From the NCBI RefSeq assembly GCF_018812025.1, contig NC_063063.1, positions 5,250,442 through 5,314,441 of the forward strand: DNA of 64,000 bases, in the 5' to 3' direction. The stretch comes from Megalobrama amblycephala. Lineage: Eukaryota > Chordata > Actinopteri > Cypriniformes > Xenocyprididae. Shown piece after piece: positions 1-10,553 of this stretch. Under the pieces are notes generated by a model. It was not told where the DNA came from, searched no databases, and saw only the letters and a list, made by a program, of their open reading frames with translations. The position numbers and the translations under genes were made by a program. Each line of letters starts with the position of its first letter. The first letter of the stretch is position 1.

Positions 1-1206
1 CCTGCTTCTAACACATCAACTTTGAGGACAAAATGTTCTCTTGCTTCCTAATATATCCACCCACTAACAGGTGTCGTGATGAAGACATAATCAGTGTTAT
101 TTACTTCACCTGTCAGTGCTCATAATGTTAGGCCTATTATGCCTGTATTTGTGTTAATAACATGTCCAATAGAATAATTACAATAACAATTATCATAATT
201 ATGGGATGTAAGACTTATCTTTATGATAGATGACTCAACATTTTTTCCTTTACAATCAACAAAACAGTAGTCCATTTTTCACGTTAGCCATAATAAAGTT
301 ACTGAATACATGTACACATTTCTGTATAATAAGAGAGCCATAGTCCATTTTATTATTTTGATTTTAAATTAATTATCAAATTTATGTATTACACATTTTA
401 TTTTTTTATAATTAATACAATTATACAATTAAATTATTCATTTAAAATAATTCATAATTTTTGTTTTGAATTTTATTAATTATTATGATAAAACATTTGC
501 TTATCATTTTATTATTTAAAGACTCCCCTGCACTTAAACTATAAAAGTTATATGTAAACTATATATAAACCATAGAAGTATTTAGGCAACACTTTACAAT
601 AATGTTCCATTTGTTAATTTCATTTAACTACATTAGCTAACATGAACTAACAGTGAAAACTAACAATGAACTAATGTTAGCAAAGATGAATAAATACTGT
701 AACAAATGTATCACTCATTGTTAGTTAACCAGTAATAGGACCTTACTGTAATGTAGTTTAGTGTAATATATTCTAACAGTCTCTGTGCTGTATTTCAGTG
801 TGAATATAATAAATTTCAATGGCAATAACGATAGCAGTATGTGATTTCAAAGTGTTCCAGAAATAACAAAAGCACATGGTGTTCTTAGTAGCCAACTTAA
901 TTATACATTTACACTAACATCAACAAAAAATGTAATTCATTAATTTCAAAAACCCTATATATGATCATAAATAGGCTAAGAAGCTTTTGTCTTTTGTAGT
1001 TGATTAATTATTAATGATATGCAAATTCAATTGTGTGTGGAATATAATTGTACAGTAATAAAATATATTATTGACGATGATACAAATAGCACAGAATCAT
1101 AGTACAGAACATTAAATAAATGAAAAGCATATACTGTAAGAAACAGAAAACAGAATCTTGTTTTACAAAGTAAAATGAATAGAATAGGAGCCCCAGTCGC
1201 TCTCAC
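1..1206. other. Intron 1 of tankyrase gene, AT-rich
   Basis: Lies downstream of the tankyrase exon on the minus strand and so should be its first intron. It is very AT-rich with no supportable coding sequence. Bases about 576-760 are a degraded copy of the family whose clean copy is at 41094-41417: they begin with an acactttacaata motif and continue with taactacattag-type sequence. Confidence 0.6.
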
Positions 1207-1387
1207 CCGCAGCGAAGTGCAGCGGGGTGGATTTCCTGCCCGCCGTGTCCCTGCTGTTCACATTCTCCGGGCACACAAGCTTCTTCACCCGCTCCAGGTC
1301 TCCGCTCCTGCAGGCCTCGAACAACTCCCTGCTCGGCTCGGCAGACCCGGAGCTTTCCATGAGCCCCGAGAAGCGCCGGACCGACAT
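1207..1387 (-). CDS. tnks2: Tankyrase (TNKS2-like), first coding exon, partial gene
   Basis: Tankyrases are poly-ADP-ribosyltransferases with N-terminal ankyrin repeats that bind target proteins, a SAM domain and a C-terminal PARP domain; they act at telomeres, in Wnt signalling and at the spindle. Only exon 1 is here. The reading from the ATG at 1387 gives 60 codons plus one base. It includes [17 protein letters not shown] and then [18 protein letters not shown], the start of the first ankyrin cluster. The residues [12 protein letters not shown] match TNKS2 as I know it better than TNKS1 (which has AKDMAGRKSS). The exon ends at a GTGAGA donor (GT at 1206-1205) after the first base of a Gly codon, where the family continues with FGRKDVV. 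An in-frame upstream ATG at 1477 exists, but MSVRR at 1387 resembles known starts and the sequence between is not tankyrase-like. The rest of the gene lies left of the window. Confidence 0.88.
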
Positions 1388-1814
1388 GGACAAGCTAGAG
1401 GCGGAGAGTGGGAAATGTGGAATACACACTATTCCAAAGGCTCGACATGAAGGCCGGAGAGAGGCGCAGATCTCCACTGTTAAAACCTTTCTATAACATC
1501 AATTAGAAGAGAAGAAATTATTCAGCTCGGGTGTCTTTGGTTGTTAATGTACAGAGCTGTCAATATACGGCTGTGTCTCAAAATCACAGAAATGAGAGAA
1601 ATGGATAGATTGTCAATTCGCGAGAACGCGAGTCTTGAAATGGGCGGGGCTTTGTAGTCCGGAACTTGTCTCTTATTGGTCACGTATGAGTCAGAAGAAT
1701 AATGACAGAGTGCAACCATAATAATAAATCTATTTATATGTGTATGAGTGCAACACTGCACCCCTGATTTTTTTCAGCAGCCTTCCTTGTTAGGAAATAA
1801 AGTAAATTTTCCCA
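1388..1814. promoter_or_regulatory. Probable 5' UTR and promoter region of tankyrase gene
   Basis: Sequence immediately upstream of the tankyrase start on the minus strand. It is less AT-rich around 1390-1480 and 1620-1680, and contains a gggcgggg GC box at about 1641. No clear TATA box at a useful distance. Assignment rests on position only. Confidence 0.4.
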
Positions 1815-2448
1815 TTAAAGGATTAGTTCACTTTCAAATTAAAATTTCCTGATAATTTACTCACCCCATGTCATCCAAGATGTTCATGTCTTTCTTAATT
1901 CAGTCGAAAAGAAATGAAGGTTTTTGATGAAAACATTCCAGGATTTTTCTCAATATAGTGGACTTCAATGGAGCCCAAACGGTTGAAGGTTAAAATTACA
2001 GTTTCAGTGCAGCTTCAAAGCGTTCTACACGATCCCAGACGAGAAATAAGGGTCTTATCTAGAGAAACCATTGCTCATTTTCTAAAAAAATAAAATAAAA
2101 TAAAATAAATAATAAATGTTTTAACAATAAATGCTCATCTTGTACCAGCTCTTTTCTTCTTCTCTATTAGAATTCCAGCAGTGGAGACACTGCTAAGTGT
2201 ATTACTGCCCTCCTCAGGTCAAAGTTTGAAGTAATTTGTTATATACTTGCACTAGCATATAGTATATGAGAATTTAGTTCATTTAGTTCCCATTAAACGT
2301 CCACTATATGGAGAATAATCCTGGAATGTTTTCATCAATTTCCTTAATTTCTTTTAGACTGAAGAAAGAAAGACATTAACATCTTGGATGACATGGGGGT
2401 GAGTAAATTATCAGGAAATTTTAATTTGAAAGTGAACTAATCCTTTAA
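1815..2448. repeat. Palindromic foldback element, TTAA ends
   Basis: Begins ttaaaggattagttcacttt and ends with the inverted copy (aagtgaactaatcctttaa). The arms also carry inverted copies of a catgtcatccaagatg block. A TTAA lies at both edges. Non-coding. The same family recurs at 33358-33774 (one arm), 35228-35643 (degraded) and 43172-44008 (full). Confidence 0.85.
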
Positions 2449-3050
2449 GATTAAAAAATATATTCATCAATGCATTAGAAACTATGAACTAAACCAACCA
2501 GATAAGCTACAAACCTTGATTTAAAACAAACTGTATTTGAAAATCAGACAAAAAAAGACAAAAGGTACAAGACGAATGAAAGAACTACAATCCCAAATAG
2601 CACTGTGAAAGACAATCAAAATGCAAATGACAGTTATAAAACTATTGACTTAAAGTTTGAGAGCTTATAGATTTTGATTTTCTGTGGTTCAGTGGAGTGA
2701 GTGGGCGCTGAAGAGTTGTTTTGTTTCTATTCTCTGATTGGTGGAGATTTTTTGGGGGAATTACGGGTAATGTAGTTTTTCCCACCAGGAATCTGGTTGT
2801 TAACCATGATTATTTAAAAAATATAAATTGGGCTGTTGGCTTCAACTCAGTTTTTACCTCCAGAACCTGATTGCTGCTATACTTAGTGTATTTTCAAATG
2901 AATTCCGCTTAAAGTTTGTCAGTGTTATTATTAAATGATTGTCCAGTCCGCTGCTGAAAGAGCACACAAACGGCGTTGTCGCATGGTGTTACTTTTCTCA
3001 GAGCTGTTGAGGACGGACAAATCACAGTCGTTTGAGATCACTATCTACAT
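2449..3050. other. Intergenic, nothing recognised
   Basis: Moderately AT-rich sequence between two foldback elements. No coding region, RNA gene or repeat structure that I can support. Confidence 0.5.
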
Positions 3051-3962
3051 TTGAGCTCAAAAGTTTACATATCCCTTGCAGAATCTAGAAAAATGTTAAT
3101 CGTTTTAACAAAATAAGAAGGATCATGAAAATTGCATGTTATTTTTTATTTAGTACTGTCCTTAATAAATTATTTCACATAACAGTTGTTTACATAAAGT
3201 CCACTAGACAAAATATAAAAATTACCCCATTCAAAAGTTTACATACCCTTGATTCTTAATATGTGTGGTTACATGGATGATCCACGACTGTTTTTTTGTT
3301 TCAAGATGGTTGTTCACGAGTCCCTTGTTGTTGAGCAGTTAAACTGAGCTCTGTTCTTCAGAAAAATCCTCCAGGTCTTGCAGATTCTTTGGTTTTCCAG
3401 CATCTTCTGCATATTTGAACCCTTTCCAGCAGTGACTGTATGATTTTGAGATCCGTCTTTTCACATAGAGGATGACTGAGGGACTCAAACACAACTATTA
3501 AAAAAGGTTCAAACATTCACTGATGCTCCAGAAGGAAACACGACGCATTAAGAGTTGGGGATGTAAAATTTTTGAATTGGATTGAACAGAATAAATTGTA
3601 TACATTTTTTTGTCTTCTGGGAAACATGTAAGTATCTTCTGTAGTTTCCAAAGGGCAGAACTAAATGAAAAAATATGTTCTTTAAACAAAATAATAATAA
3701 TAAAAAAACTTGCACATCAACTTCTTGTTCAAAAGTGTTCACCTCTGACTCTTAACGCATGATGTTTCCTTCTGAAGCATCAGTGAATGTTTGCAGCTTT
3801 TTTAATAGTTGAGTTTGTAAACAACTGTTATGTGAAATAATTTATTAAGGACAGTACTAAATAAAAAAAAATAACATGCAATTTTCATGATCCTTCTTAT
3901 TTTGTTAAAATGATTAACATTTTCACAGATTCTGCAAGGAGTATGTAAACTTGTGAGCTCAA
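3051..3962. repeat. Non-autonomous element with terminal inverted repeats of about 145 bp
   Basis: The left end starts ttgagctcaaaagtttacat; the right end is its inverted complement (atgtaaacttgtgagctcaa). About 145 bp of each end pair closely, including inverted copies of an aataagaaggatcatgaaaa block. An internal segment with catcagtgaatgttt is also inverted (about 3505-3545 against 3740-3800). No transposase. Simple target duplications are not evident. Confidence 0.85.
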
Positions 3963-4736
3963 CCTGTATGACTAAACACAAGCAACGTTCAGAGATTTTA
4001 ATACAGCTCAATGTTGTGTCTGAGCCGACAGGCGCCCCCTGGAGGAAGATAAGCTGACTCGTCGCGTATGGTAATGCCCAAAATATGTCTAGGAAGGCAG
4101 CTCATTTGGTTTTACAGTGTAGGTATCTTGTTACGCAATGACAAACAAACTATAGGCTACTATAGATATCAGTCAACCCCATATAATACTATATAACGCG
4201 GTTAACTACATGAACACGAAAAATTATTATGTCATAAATAATTAATAACTTCCATAATAACGAATGCGATCGATGTTGAATATAATGCTCTACCTGCTCT
4301 GAAGCAACTTCAGGTTCTGACATATTGTAAAGACTCGGTGCTGCCACCTTCAGTGCAGTGCATGTTTTGTTTTGTTTCCATAAGATTGTTGCATATTTGG
4401 TGCTTTGAAATTAAGTATAAATCCAATAAAGAATCATTTTTTGAATATTTAATCACAGAATTAAATAAATGTATTTTTCCCCCTACAATATATATGAGTA
4501 GATATTATAAAAAGAATAAGAAAAAAGTCTAATATTTCTCACTTTAATATGCTTAATACAAAACAACATTGCCTTTATTTAATGTTTTATACATAAGCAT
4601 TTATATTTATAACATTTATTTATGTAACATTTATAAAGAAAATTTCATAGAATTTAATAAAAAAAAAGCATTAAAAAATTCTTATCCCATCAAATGTTAT
4701 AGTCTTTTGCATAAAATTAACATTGAAATTCAACAT
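3963..4736. other. abi3 3' flank
   Basis: Sequence downstream of the abi3 stop on the minus strand, AT-rich. Apart from the polyadenylation signals noted separately, nothing is recognised. I looked for an SH3-coding exon here (ALYDY-, DELSF- and GWYEG-type motifs on the minus strand) and did not find one. Confidence 0.5.
4574..4620 (-). terminator. Polyadenylation signals for abi3
   Basis: Two AATAAA hexamers on the minus strand (tttatt at 4574-4579 and 4615-4620), about 120-160 bases after the proline-frame stop codon at 4737-4739. They support that stop as the true gene end. Confidence 0.55.
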
Positions 4737-5351
4737 TTAAAATGGAGGTGGTGCAGGAGGAGGTGGTGGAACAAATTTTCCTCCAGTATTAGGAGGAGGC
4801 GGAGGAGGTGGTGGTGGAATGGAGGCATTTTGGGGAGGTGGAGGTGGTGGTGGAGGTAGCAAAGAACCAGTGTAGGCAGAGCTAGGAGGAGGTGGAGGTG
4901 GAGGAGGAGGTGGAACAGTCGTTTTGCCTTGAAGAGTGGAGGTGGAGGAGGTGGAATAGGCACATTGCCTGGCGGAGGAGGTGGTGGCGGAGGTGGAACA
5001 GCCATGTTACCTGGCGGAGGAGGAGGTGGTGGAGGATTTGCTGATGACATTGAGGTATTTTGACCAGGTGGAGGTGGTGGAGGGGGAACCAAAGAGCCTC
5101 CATACACAGAATTAGGTGGAGGTGGAGAGGGAGGAGGGGGTGGGGGTGGAGCGTCTCCCATCTCATCATCTGGGAGAGGTGGAGGAGGCAGCATGGACAG
5201 GTCGGGATAGGCATATGGAGGTAGAGACGGGGAGCGGTCAGACTTGAGTGAAGGAGACGGTGAAGCTGGAGTGAGATCAGGAGGAGCCGCGAAGCTAGAA
5301 CCCACCCAGTCAGGCACTGATGGAGGAGGAACTGCGATACCCGCAAAAGAC
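4737..5351 (-). CDS. abi3: abi3 exon 5, polyproline exon with apparent one-base loss
   Basis: Acceptor TTTCAG at 5357-5352. Opens [17 protein letters not shown], then an acidic-proline stretch ([13 protein letters not shown]) like ABI3, then repeated blocks of 7-10 prolines separated by short linkers (GQNTS, GNMAV, GNVPI). Near 4933-4938 the frame changes; beyond it the [12 protein letters not shown] reading continues with SSAYTGSLL and NASIPPPP to a TAA at 4739-4737. In the unshifted frame the protein would instead run through a Leu/His-rich tail to 4730. Confidence 0.8.
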
Positions 5352-8300
5352 CTGAAACCACAGCAAATACATCAGATTTTCTGAAGACAATGGAAAAAAA
5401 TTTAGTTGATTGAAAAAGCCATTTTATTACATAACCTACCAGTTGAAGGTGCTGGTCAGCTGTGTGCCAAGCTGTTGGGAAGAGTCCTCGTTTTCCGTTT
5501 CGGTTTTTGCCTCTTCCTTCAATGTCACAGATCAGCATAATAATTTGAAATAAATAAATGAAATCATCAATAGGGGTTTTAGGCCAAAAATACTGTGCAA
5601 ATGGTTTAATAAAATATTAAAATATTTTAAATTCTATTACAAACAGTAAAAAGATATTCCCAAATTATTATTTTGGTTGCAATAAATGTATGACTCTTTA
5701 AAAAAAAAAAAAAAAGAAAAGAAATAAAAATAGAATAAATCTAAATGCCCTTTTAAAGAAGCAAGTACATTATTCACACATTATATATTGAAATATTATA
5801 AAAAAAATCATATCATTAAAAATAATTTTTTGCCAAGCAATAATAAAAAAATAAAACCATCTCGAGATTCAAGTCGTTAAATTACGAGAACAAATTCGTT
5901 AAATTATGAGAAAAATGCCGTTAAATTTCGAGAAAAAAGTCGAGATAAAATGTTGAGAATAAACTCGTTAAATTATGAGAAAAATGTCGTTAAATCTTGA
6001 GAAAAAAGTTGAGATAAAACGTTGAGAATAAACTCGTTAAATTACGAGAAAAAAGTCGTTAAATTACGAGAACAAATTCGTTAAATTATGAGAAAAATGC
6101 CGTTAAATTTCGAGAAAAAAGTCGAGATAAAATGTTGAGAATAAACTCATTAAATTATGAGAATAAAGTCATTAAATTACAAGAAAAAAGTTGTTAAATT
6201 ATGAGAACAAATTCGTAATTTAACGAATTTGTTCTCGTAATTTAACGACTTTTTTCTCGAGTTTATTCTCAACATTTTATCTCGACTTTTTTCTCGAAAT
6301 TTAACGAGTTTTTTCTCAAAATTTAACAACTTTAATCTCGAGATGGTTTTATTTTTTTATTATTGCTTGGCCCTAATCCTCTTCCGTAGTAAATACTATT
6401 ATATTATATATACTACCTTTCAAATGTTTGGGATCACTAAGTTTTCTGTAATGTTACTGAAAGAAGTCTCTTATGCTCAACAAGACTACATTTATTTGAT
6501 TAAAAATACAGTAAAAACAGTAATATTGTGAAATATTATTACAATAGAAAATAACTGATTTCTATTTTAATATATTTTAAAACACAATTCCTGTGATGCA
6601 AAGCTGAATTTTCAGCATCATTACTCCAGTCTTCAGTATCCTTCAGAAATCACTCTAATATGATGAAATGGTTCTTAAAGGGATAGTTCACAAATTAAAA
6701 TTCAATTTCTTTGTTCTTCTGTACACAGAGGAATTTTCTTTAATGTCATTTTTGATCAATTAAATGCATTGTTGATGAATAAAAGTATTAATTTCTTTAA
6801 AAAAAACAAAAATCTGATCCCAAACTATTGAACGGTATAATAGGCTATATTACATAATAATATATAGAATACAGAATTCTATATACAGTATTTAGGAGTA
6901 ATAATAAACATTAGATCACATATTATTCATAAAATATTATTTAAAACATTAAAACATGCCCAATGTTTTTTAATTATTATTTATTTAATCACCACCAGCA
7001 ATATTATGTTTCTATATATGTATTTGCTCACAATTTTGCTGCCTTCCCAGTGGCTGTGGCCCAGTTTGTCCAGGCGGGAGTAGGATATGGGAACACGTCT
7101 GTACACACGAAACGGCTCCAGTCCTCCTGCTGGAGGAACCATCTTCTGTGTCCGGGGAACTTTCGACTGTTTGGTCAGCACTCCGATCTCTCTCCGGGCA
7201 ATTTTCTCCTTGTACATGCTAACTGTCTGAATGTGAAAACTGACATTAAGAGGCTATTTTTTCTTTCAATCAGGAGCAAACACTAGTGTTTAATATTTCT
7301 AGCATTGTCCTGACTTGCCCTTAGTAATGACTGGCATTGTATTTCATGAGATTCTGGTGCTTTCTGTTAAGTGATAACCGGATCTCACCAGAGTCAGCAT
7401 GTTGACGGAGGACTCCATCTGTTTTAGCTGAACCGTCTGCGCATCTAAAAGCTTCAGCAGAGACGTGGCCAGATTGTTTATCTGGTATGTGACACTGGCC
7501 AGGGCCTGCGTGGTGAGAGCTTTGGACTCTTCAATGACACTTCTGGTGTCCTGCACCTAAAGGTAAATAATCATTTTCAATATTCAAACGCTTCCAAGTT
7601 TTTCTAACCGACAGCAGATTGAAAGAACTCCAACCATGCAATCAAGGTCTTACATTTTATAGTTTGAATATATTACAGAACAGTGTGTTGTGTCTGAAAA
7701 ACACTAACTTTGCAGACAGTAGCCTATATATAGAGGTATAAAGTATCAAGGCATGTCTAAATAAATATAATAAATACACACTATACTGTACAAACGTAAG
7801 GGCACCCTCAAACGAAAGCAAAAGCACCCTCAGTTGATGCTGTAATAATATCATATTGATGAAACAGATTTGGCAAGCACTTCAGAGTGTATTTGTGTTT
7901 TCGCTGTGGAGAACGTCAAATGTTTCTGTTTACAACGTGTTTTTGCAGCGGTGAACAATGTAGCCAATCACAGGCATGTTTGATGATCTCTTGAATGCAA
8001 TGACCAATCTCATTTACAAAGTGTAGACACAATGTAAGAAAGAGATTCATTGTGCAGTGTAGACGTCTTCATTGATTATAATGTGAGATCGTGATGAACT
8101 GAGATGAGTGACAACGTTTTTAGAGATTGTAAAAGGAGCGGTCTTTGAATATAATCCTTAAAGGGATAGTTCCCCAAAAAAATGAAAATTCTGTCATCAT
8201 TTACTCACTCTCATGTCGTTCCAAACCTGTAAGACTTTCATTCATCTTTGGAACACAAATGAAGATCTTTTTTGAGCTTTCTGTCCCTCCGTATACAGCT

Positions 8301-9209
8301 ACAACTGACACTTGACTCATAAAAAGATTGCAAAACTAATTCATATCAATTAAAGGGTTTAATCCACATTTTCTGAAGAGACTCGATCGATTTATATAAT
8401 GAACAGACTGAAAGTTGGCTTTAATTAATGACAGAATTTTCATTTTTGGGTGAATTAACCCTTTAATATTAAAGAACTGCAAATGAAATTATATGAATAT
8501 GTTGTGAACATGCTGCTATATAACAGACCTCCAGGATACAGAGATGGATTCCTAGATAAACATGTTAAGAACAGTTTTCATGGAGTTCTAGGAATACATA
8601 CCACAGCCTTGTTTAGGCATGTATGCCCTCAATACAAACAGCACAAAGCTGAAGACTGGAAAAGAGTCCAGCCTGAAGAAAGGTGTTTTCAGTTATTCAT
8701 GTGAATAATTAATAGAGATGGAGCTTTGAAATGAATTCCACTTTTAGTGTGATACTTGTATATTTTGCAAATAATAATAAAATAAAGTTATTAAATCTAC
8801 TCAAAACCCTTACAAGAAGTGACATTCACATGCATTATAAAAAATACTAGACAACTTACCAGTGAGTGTAGTGTAAACAGGCCTATTACAGTGCCATACA
8901 GCATTTTTATATCAGTACTATATATATTTTAGGCCTAATGTGAACATAAGATCACATAATATCAAGTAAAATCTCTAAAATACTCTATTTATGAGAATGT
9001 AGATTGAAAAAACAAACAAATAAAATCTTATTAATGCAAATTTGATGTATAGAAAAACAATAAAACAATTGGCTCACATTGAGGTATTTGTTCTGGCAGT
9101 AATCGGCCACCCTGTGCAGATTGCTGTGGTTGTCCAGAAGAGCTTTTCTTGCCGTCGGAGCCTCCTGAAGGATTTTGTCTATGCATTCTTTACAGTTGTT
9201 GTCTCTCAT
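4737..9209 (-). CDS. abi3: Abl-interactor 3-like gene, five exons, proline exon frameshifted, no SH3 seen
   Basis: Abi proteins are subunits of the WAVE complex, which drives Arp2/3 actin assembly at the cell cortex. Exons on the minus strand: 9209-9078, 7556-7389, 7226-7032, 5516-5440 and 5351-4737, all with GT-AG borders and compatible phases (0, 0, 0, 2). Residues 1-165 form the family's N-terminal HHR/WAVE-binding region: [10 protein letters not shown], then [20 protein letters not shown], then [25 protein letters not shown] is closer to ABI3 than to ABI1 or ABI2 as I know them. The rest is Pro-rich, about 395 residues in all, near the usual family length. Odd points: the C-terminal SH3 domain of all well-known Abi proteins is not visible, and one base seems lost near 4933-4938. 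Before that point the proline frame leads into Leu/His-rich sequence; after it, the proline codons continue in another frame to TAA at 4739. Confidence 0.85.
5440..5516 (-). CDS. abi3: abi3 exon 4 (small linker exon)
   Basis: 77 bases: 25 codons ([17 protein letters not shown] and following) plus two bases that complete a Trp codon with exon 5. Donor GTAGGT at 5439. The acceptor (GAAG before 5516) has a weak pyrimidine tract, so the start is less certain than the end. Confidence 0.7.
5834..6372. repeat. Foldback element with internal tandem array in abi3 intron 3
   Basis: The outer arms of about 38 bp (starting gccaagcaataataaaaaaa) are inverted at the right end, ending tattattgcttggc. Between them are many direct copies of a roughly 24-32 bp unit built on cgttaaattacgagaa. 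From about 6210 to 6340 the same unit appears in inverted orientation. Non-coding. The rest of this intron (5517-7031) holds fragments of common fish repeats only. Confidence 0.88.
7032..7226 (-). CDS. abi3: abi3 exon 3
   Basis: 65 codons beginning [18 protein letters not shown], matching the Abi KEKVARREIG motif, followed by [16 protein letters not shown], which corresponds to the family's RKPIDYTVLDDVGHG. Acceptor CACATTCAG, donor GTGAGC at 7031. Confidence 0.92.
7389..7556 (-). CDS. abi3: abi3 exon 2
   Basis: 56 codons from [20 protein letters not shown] to SSVNMLTL, the Abi core helix with a leucine/glutamine heptad pattern. Acceptor CTTTAG at 7562-7557, donor GTGAGA at 7388. Both ends are in phase 0. 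Confidence 0.92.
8158..8466. repeat. Foldback element in abi3 intron 1
   Basis: Starts ttaaagggatagttcc and ends with the inverted form (gggtgaattaaccctttaa). Inner inverted blocks are aaaattctgtcat and atgacagaattttcat. TTAA at both edges. A short relative of the elements at 49856 and 50904. The rest of intron 1 (7557-9077) shows no structure I can name. Confidence 0.8.
9078..9209 (-). CDS. abi3: abi3 exon 1
   Basis: ATG at 9209, 44 codons, ending at GTGAGC (GT at 9077-9076) after NKYLN. Contains [17 protein letters not shown], the conserved N-terminal helix region. The frame is open upstream of the ATG for several codons with no nearer Met, so this is the first usable start. Confidence 0.87.
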
Positions 9210-9410
9210 TGTGCAGAGCTTCAGTATAATGTATGCTGCTGGTTGTGGCTCCTCTCCACTGAATCTAGTAAGACAAAACTAAGGTGAACTAGTGAGCGAC
9301 TGAAGTGAAGATGACAGGCACAAACATGTTGGGAGAGTAGGTGTGTTTGTAAAGCAGTTCTGTAAAGCACACTTTCAGATCTCACAATAATCTTTAGTGC
9401 AGACCGTTTT
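9210..9410. promoter_or_regulatory. abi3 upstream region
   Basis: About 200 bases between the abi3 ATG and the microsatellite; should hold the 5' UTR and proximal promoter of the minus-strand gene. No TATA box at an obvious position. Assigned by location. Confidence 0.35.
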
Positions 9411-10201
<791 letters not shown>

Positions 10202-10553
10202 TGTAACGGTGGTGCCCCACAACAACAAAAAAAAAATCCATCGAGGGAATCGAACCCAGGTCCTCAGCGTAGTAGCGCTAAACGCTAACCACGAGGCCAC
10301 ATTAGCACTGAAGATATTTGATCGCAGACTTAAGTTGACTCAATTCCCAAAACCAAGTCGGCAGCACGGGTGGTATCTAAGAGTGACTTGGGTTCATCGA
10401 CGTTGTCAGCCTGTCTTTTTTTCTTTTTATACACCACCAAGCAGACGTTTTTGGAATATAGTACACACTCCAATCCAGTCCCCAAACTTGAGTAAGAGCA
10501 TTCACCGGCCGACGACAACGCCCACTAGCGACAGGCTTAACAGGTAGCTGCGC
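10202..10553 (-). repeat. 3' LTR, lacking its first 238 bp
   Basis: Matches 16004-16355 of the 5' LTR over its whole length with four substitutions seen (for example acccagg against acccggg). The 238 bases corresponding to 16356-16593, which include the TATA region, are absent; the polyprotein frame abuts directly at 10554. Confidence 0.95.
10227..10306 (-). promoter_or_regulatory. tRNA-like Pol III box pair in 3' LTR
   Basis: Second copy of the tRNA-like segment described at 16029-16108. A box on the minus strand at 10299-10289, B box at 10256-10246, A run on the plus strand (T run on minus) at about 10227-10236. Confidence 0.55.

Noticed and set aside
1175..1496. Plus-strand frames opposite the tankyrase exon
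   Set aside because: They are antisense shadows of a conserved GC-rich exon with no features of their own.
4045..4075. Possible SH3 fragment (an Asp-Glu-Ser-Ala reading on the minus strand)
   Set aside because: It lacks the ALYDY, GWYEG and PxNYV elements and is not bordered by splice sites.
4882..5538. 218-codon reading on the minus strand overlapping the abi3 proline exon
   Set aside because: It crosses the intron between 5351 and 5440 and reads the proline codons in a Leu/His frame; it is a shadow of abi3.
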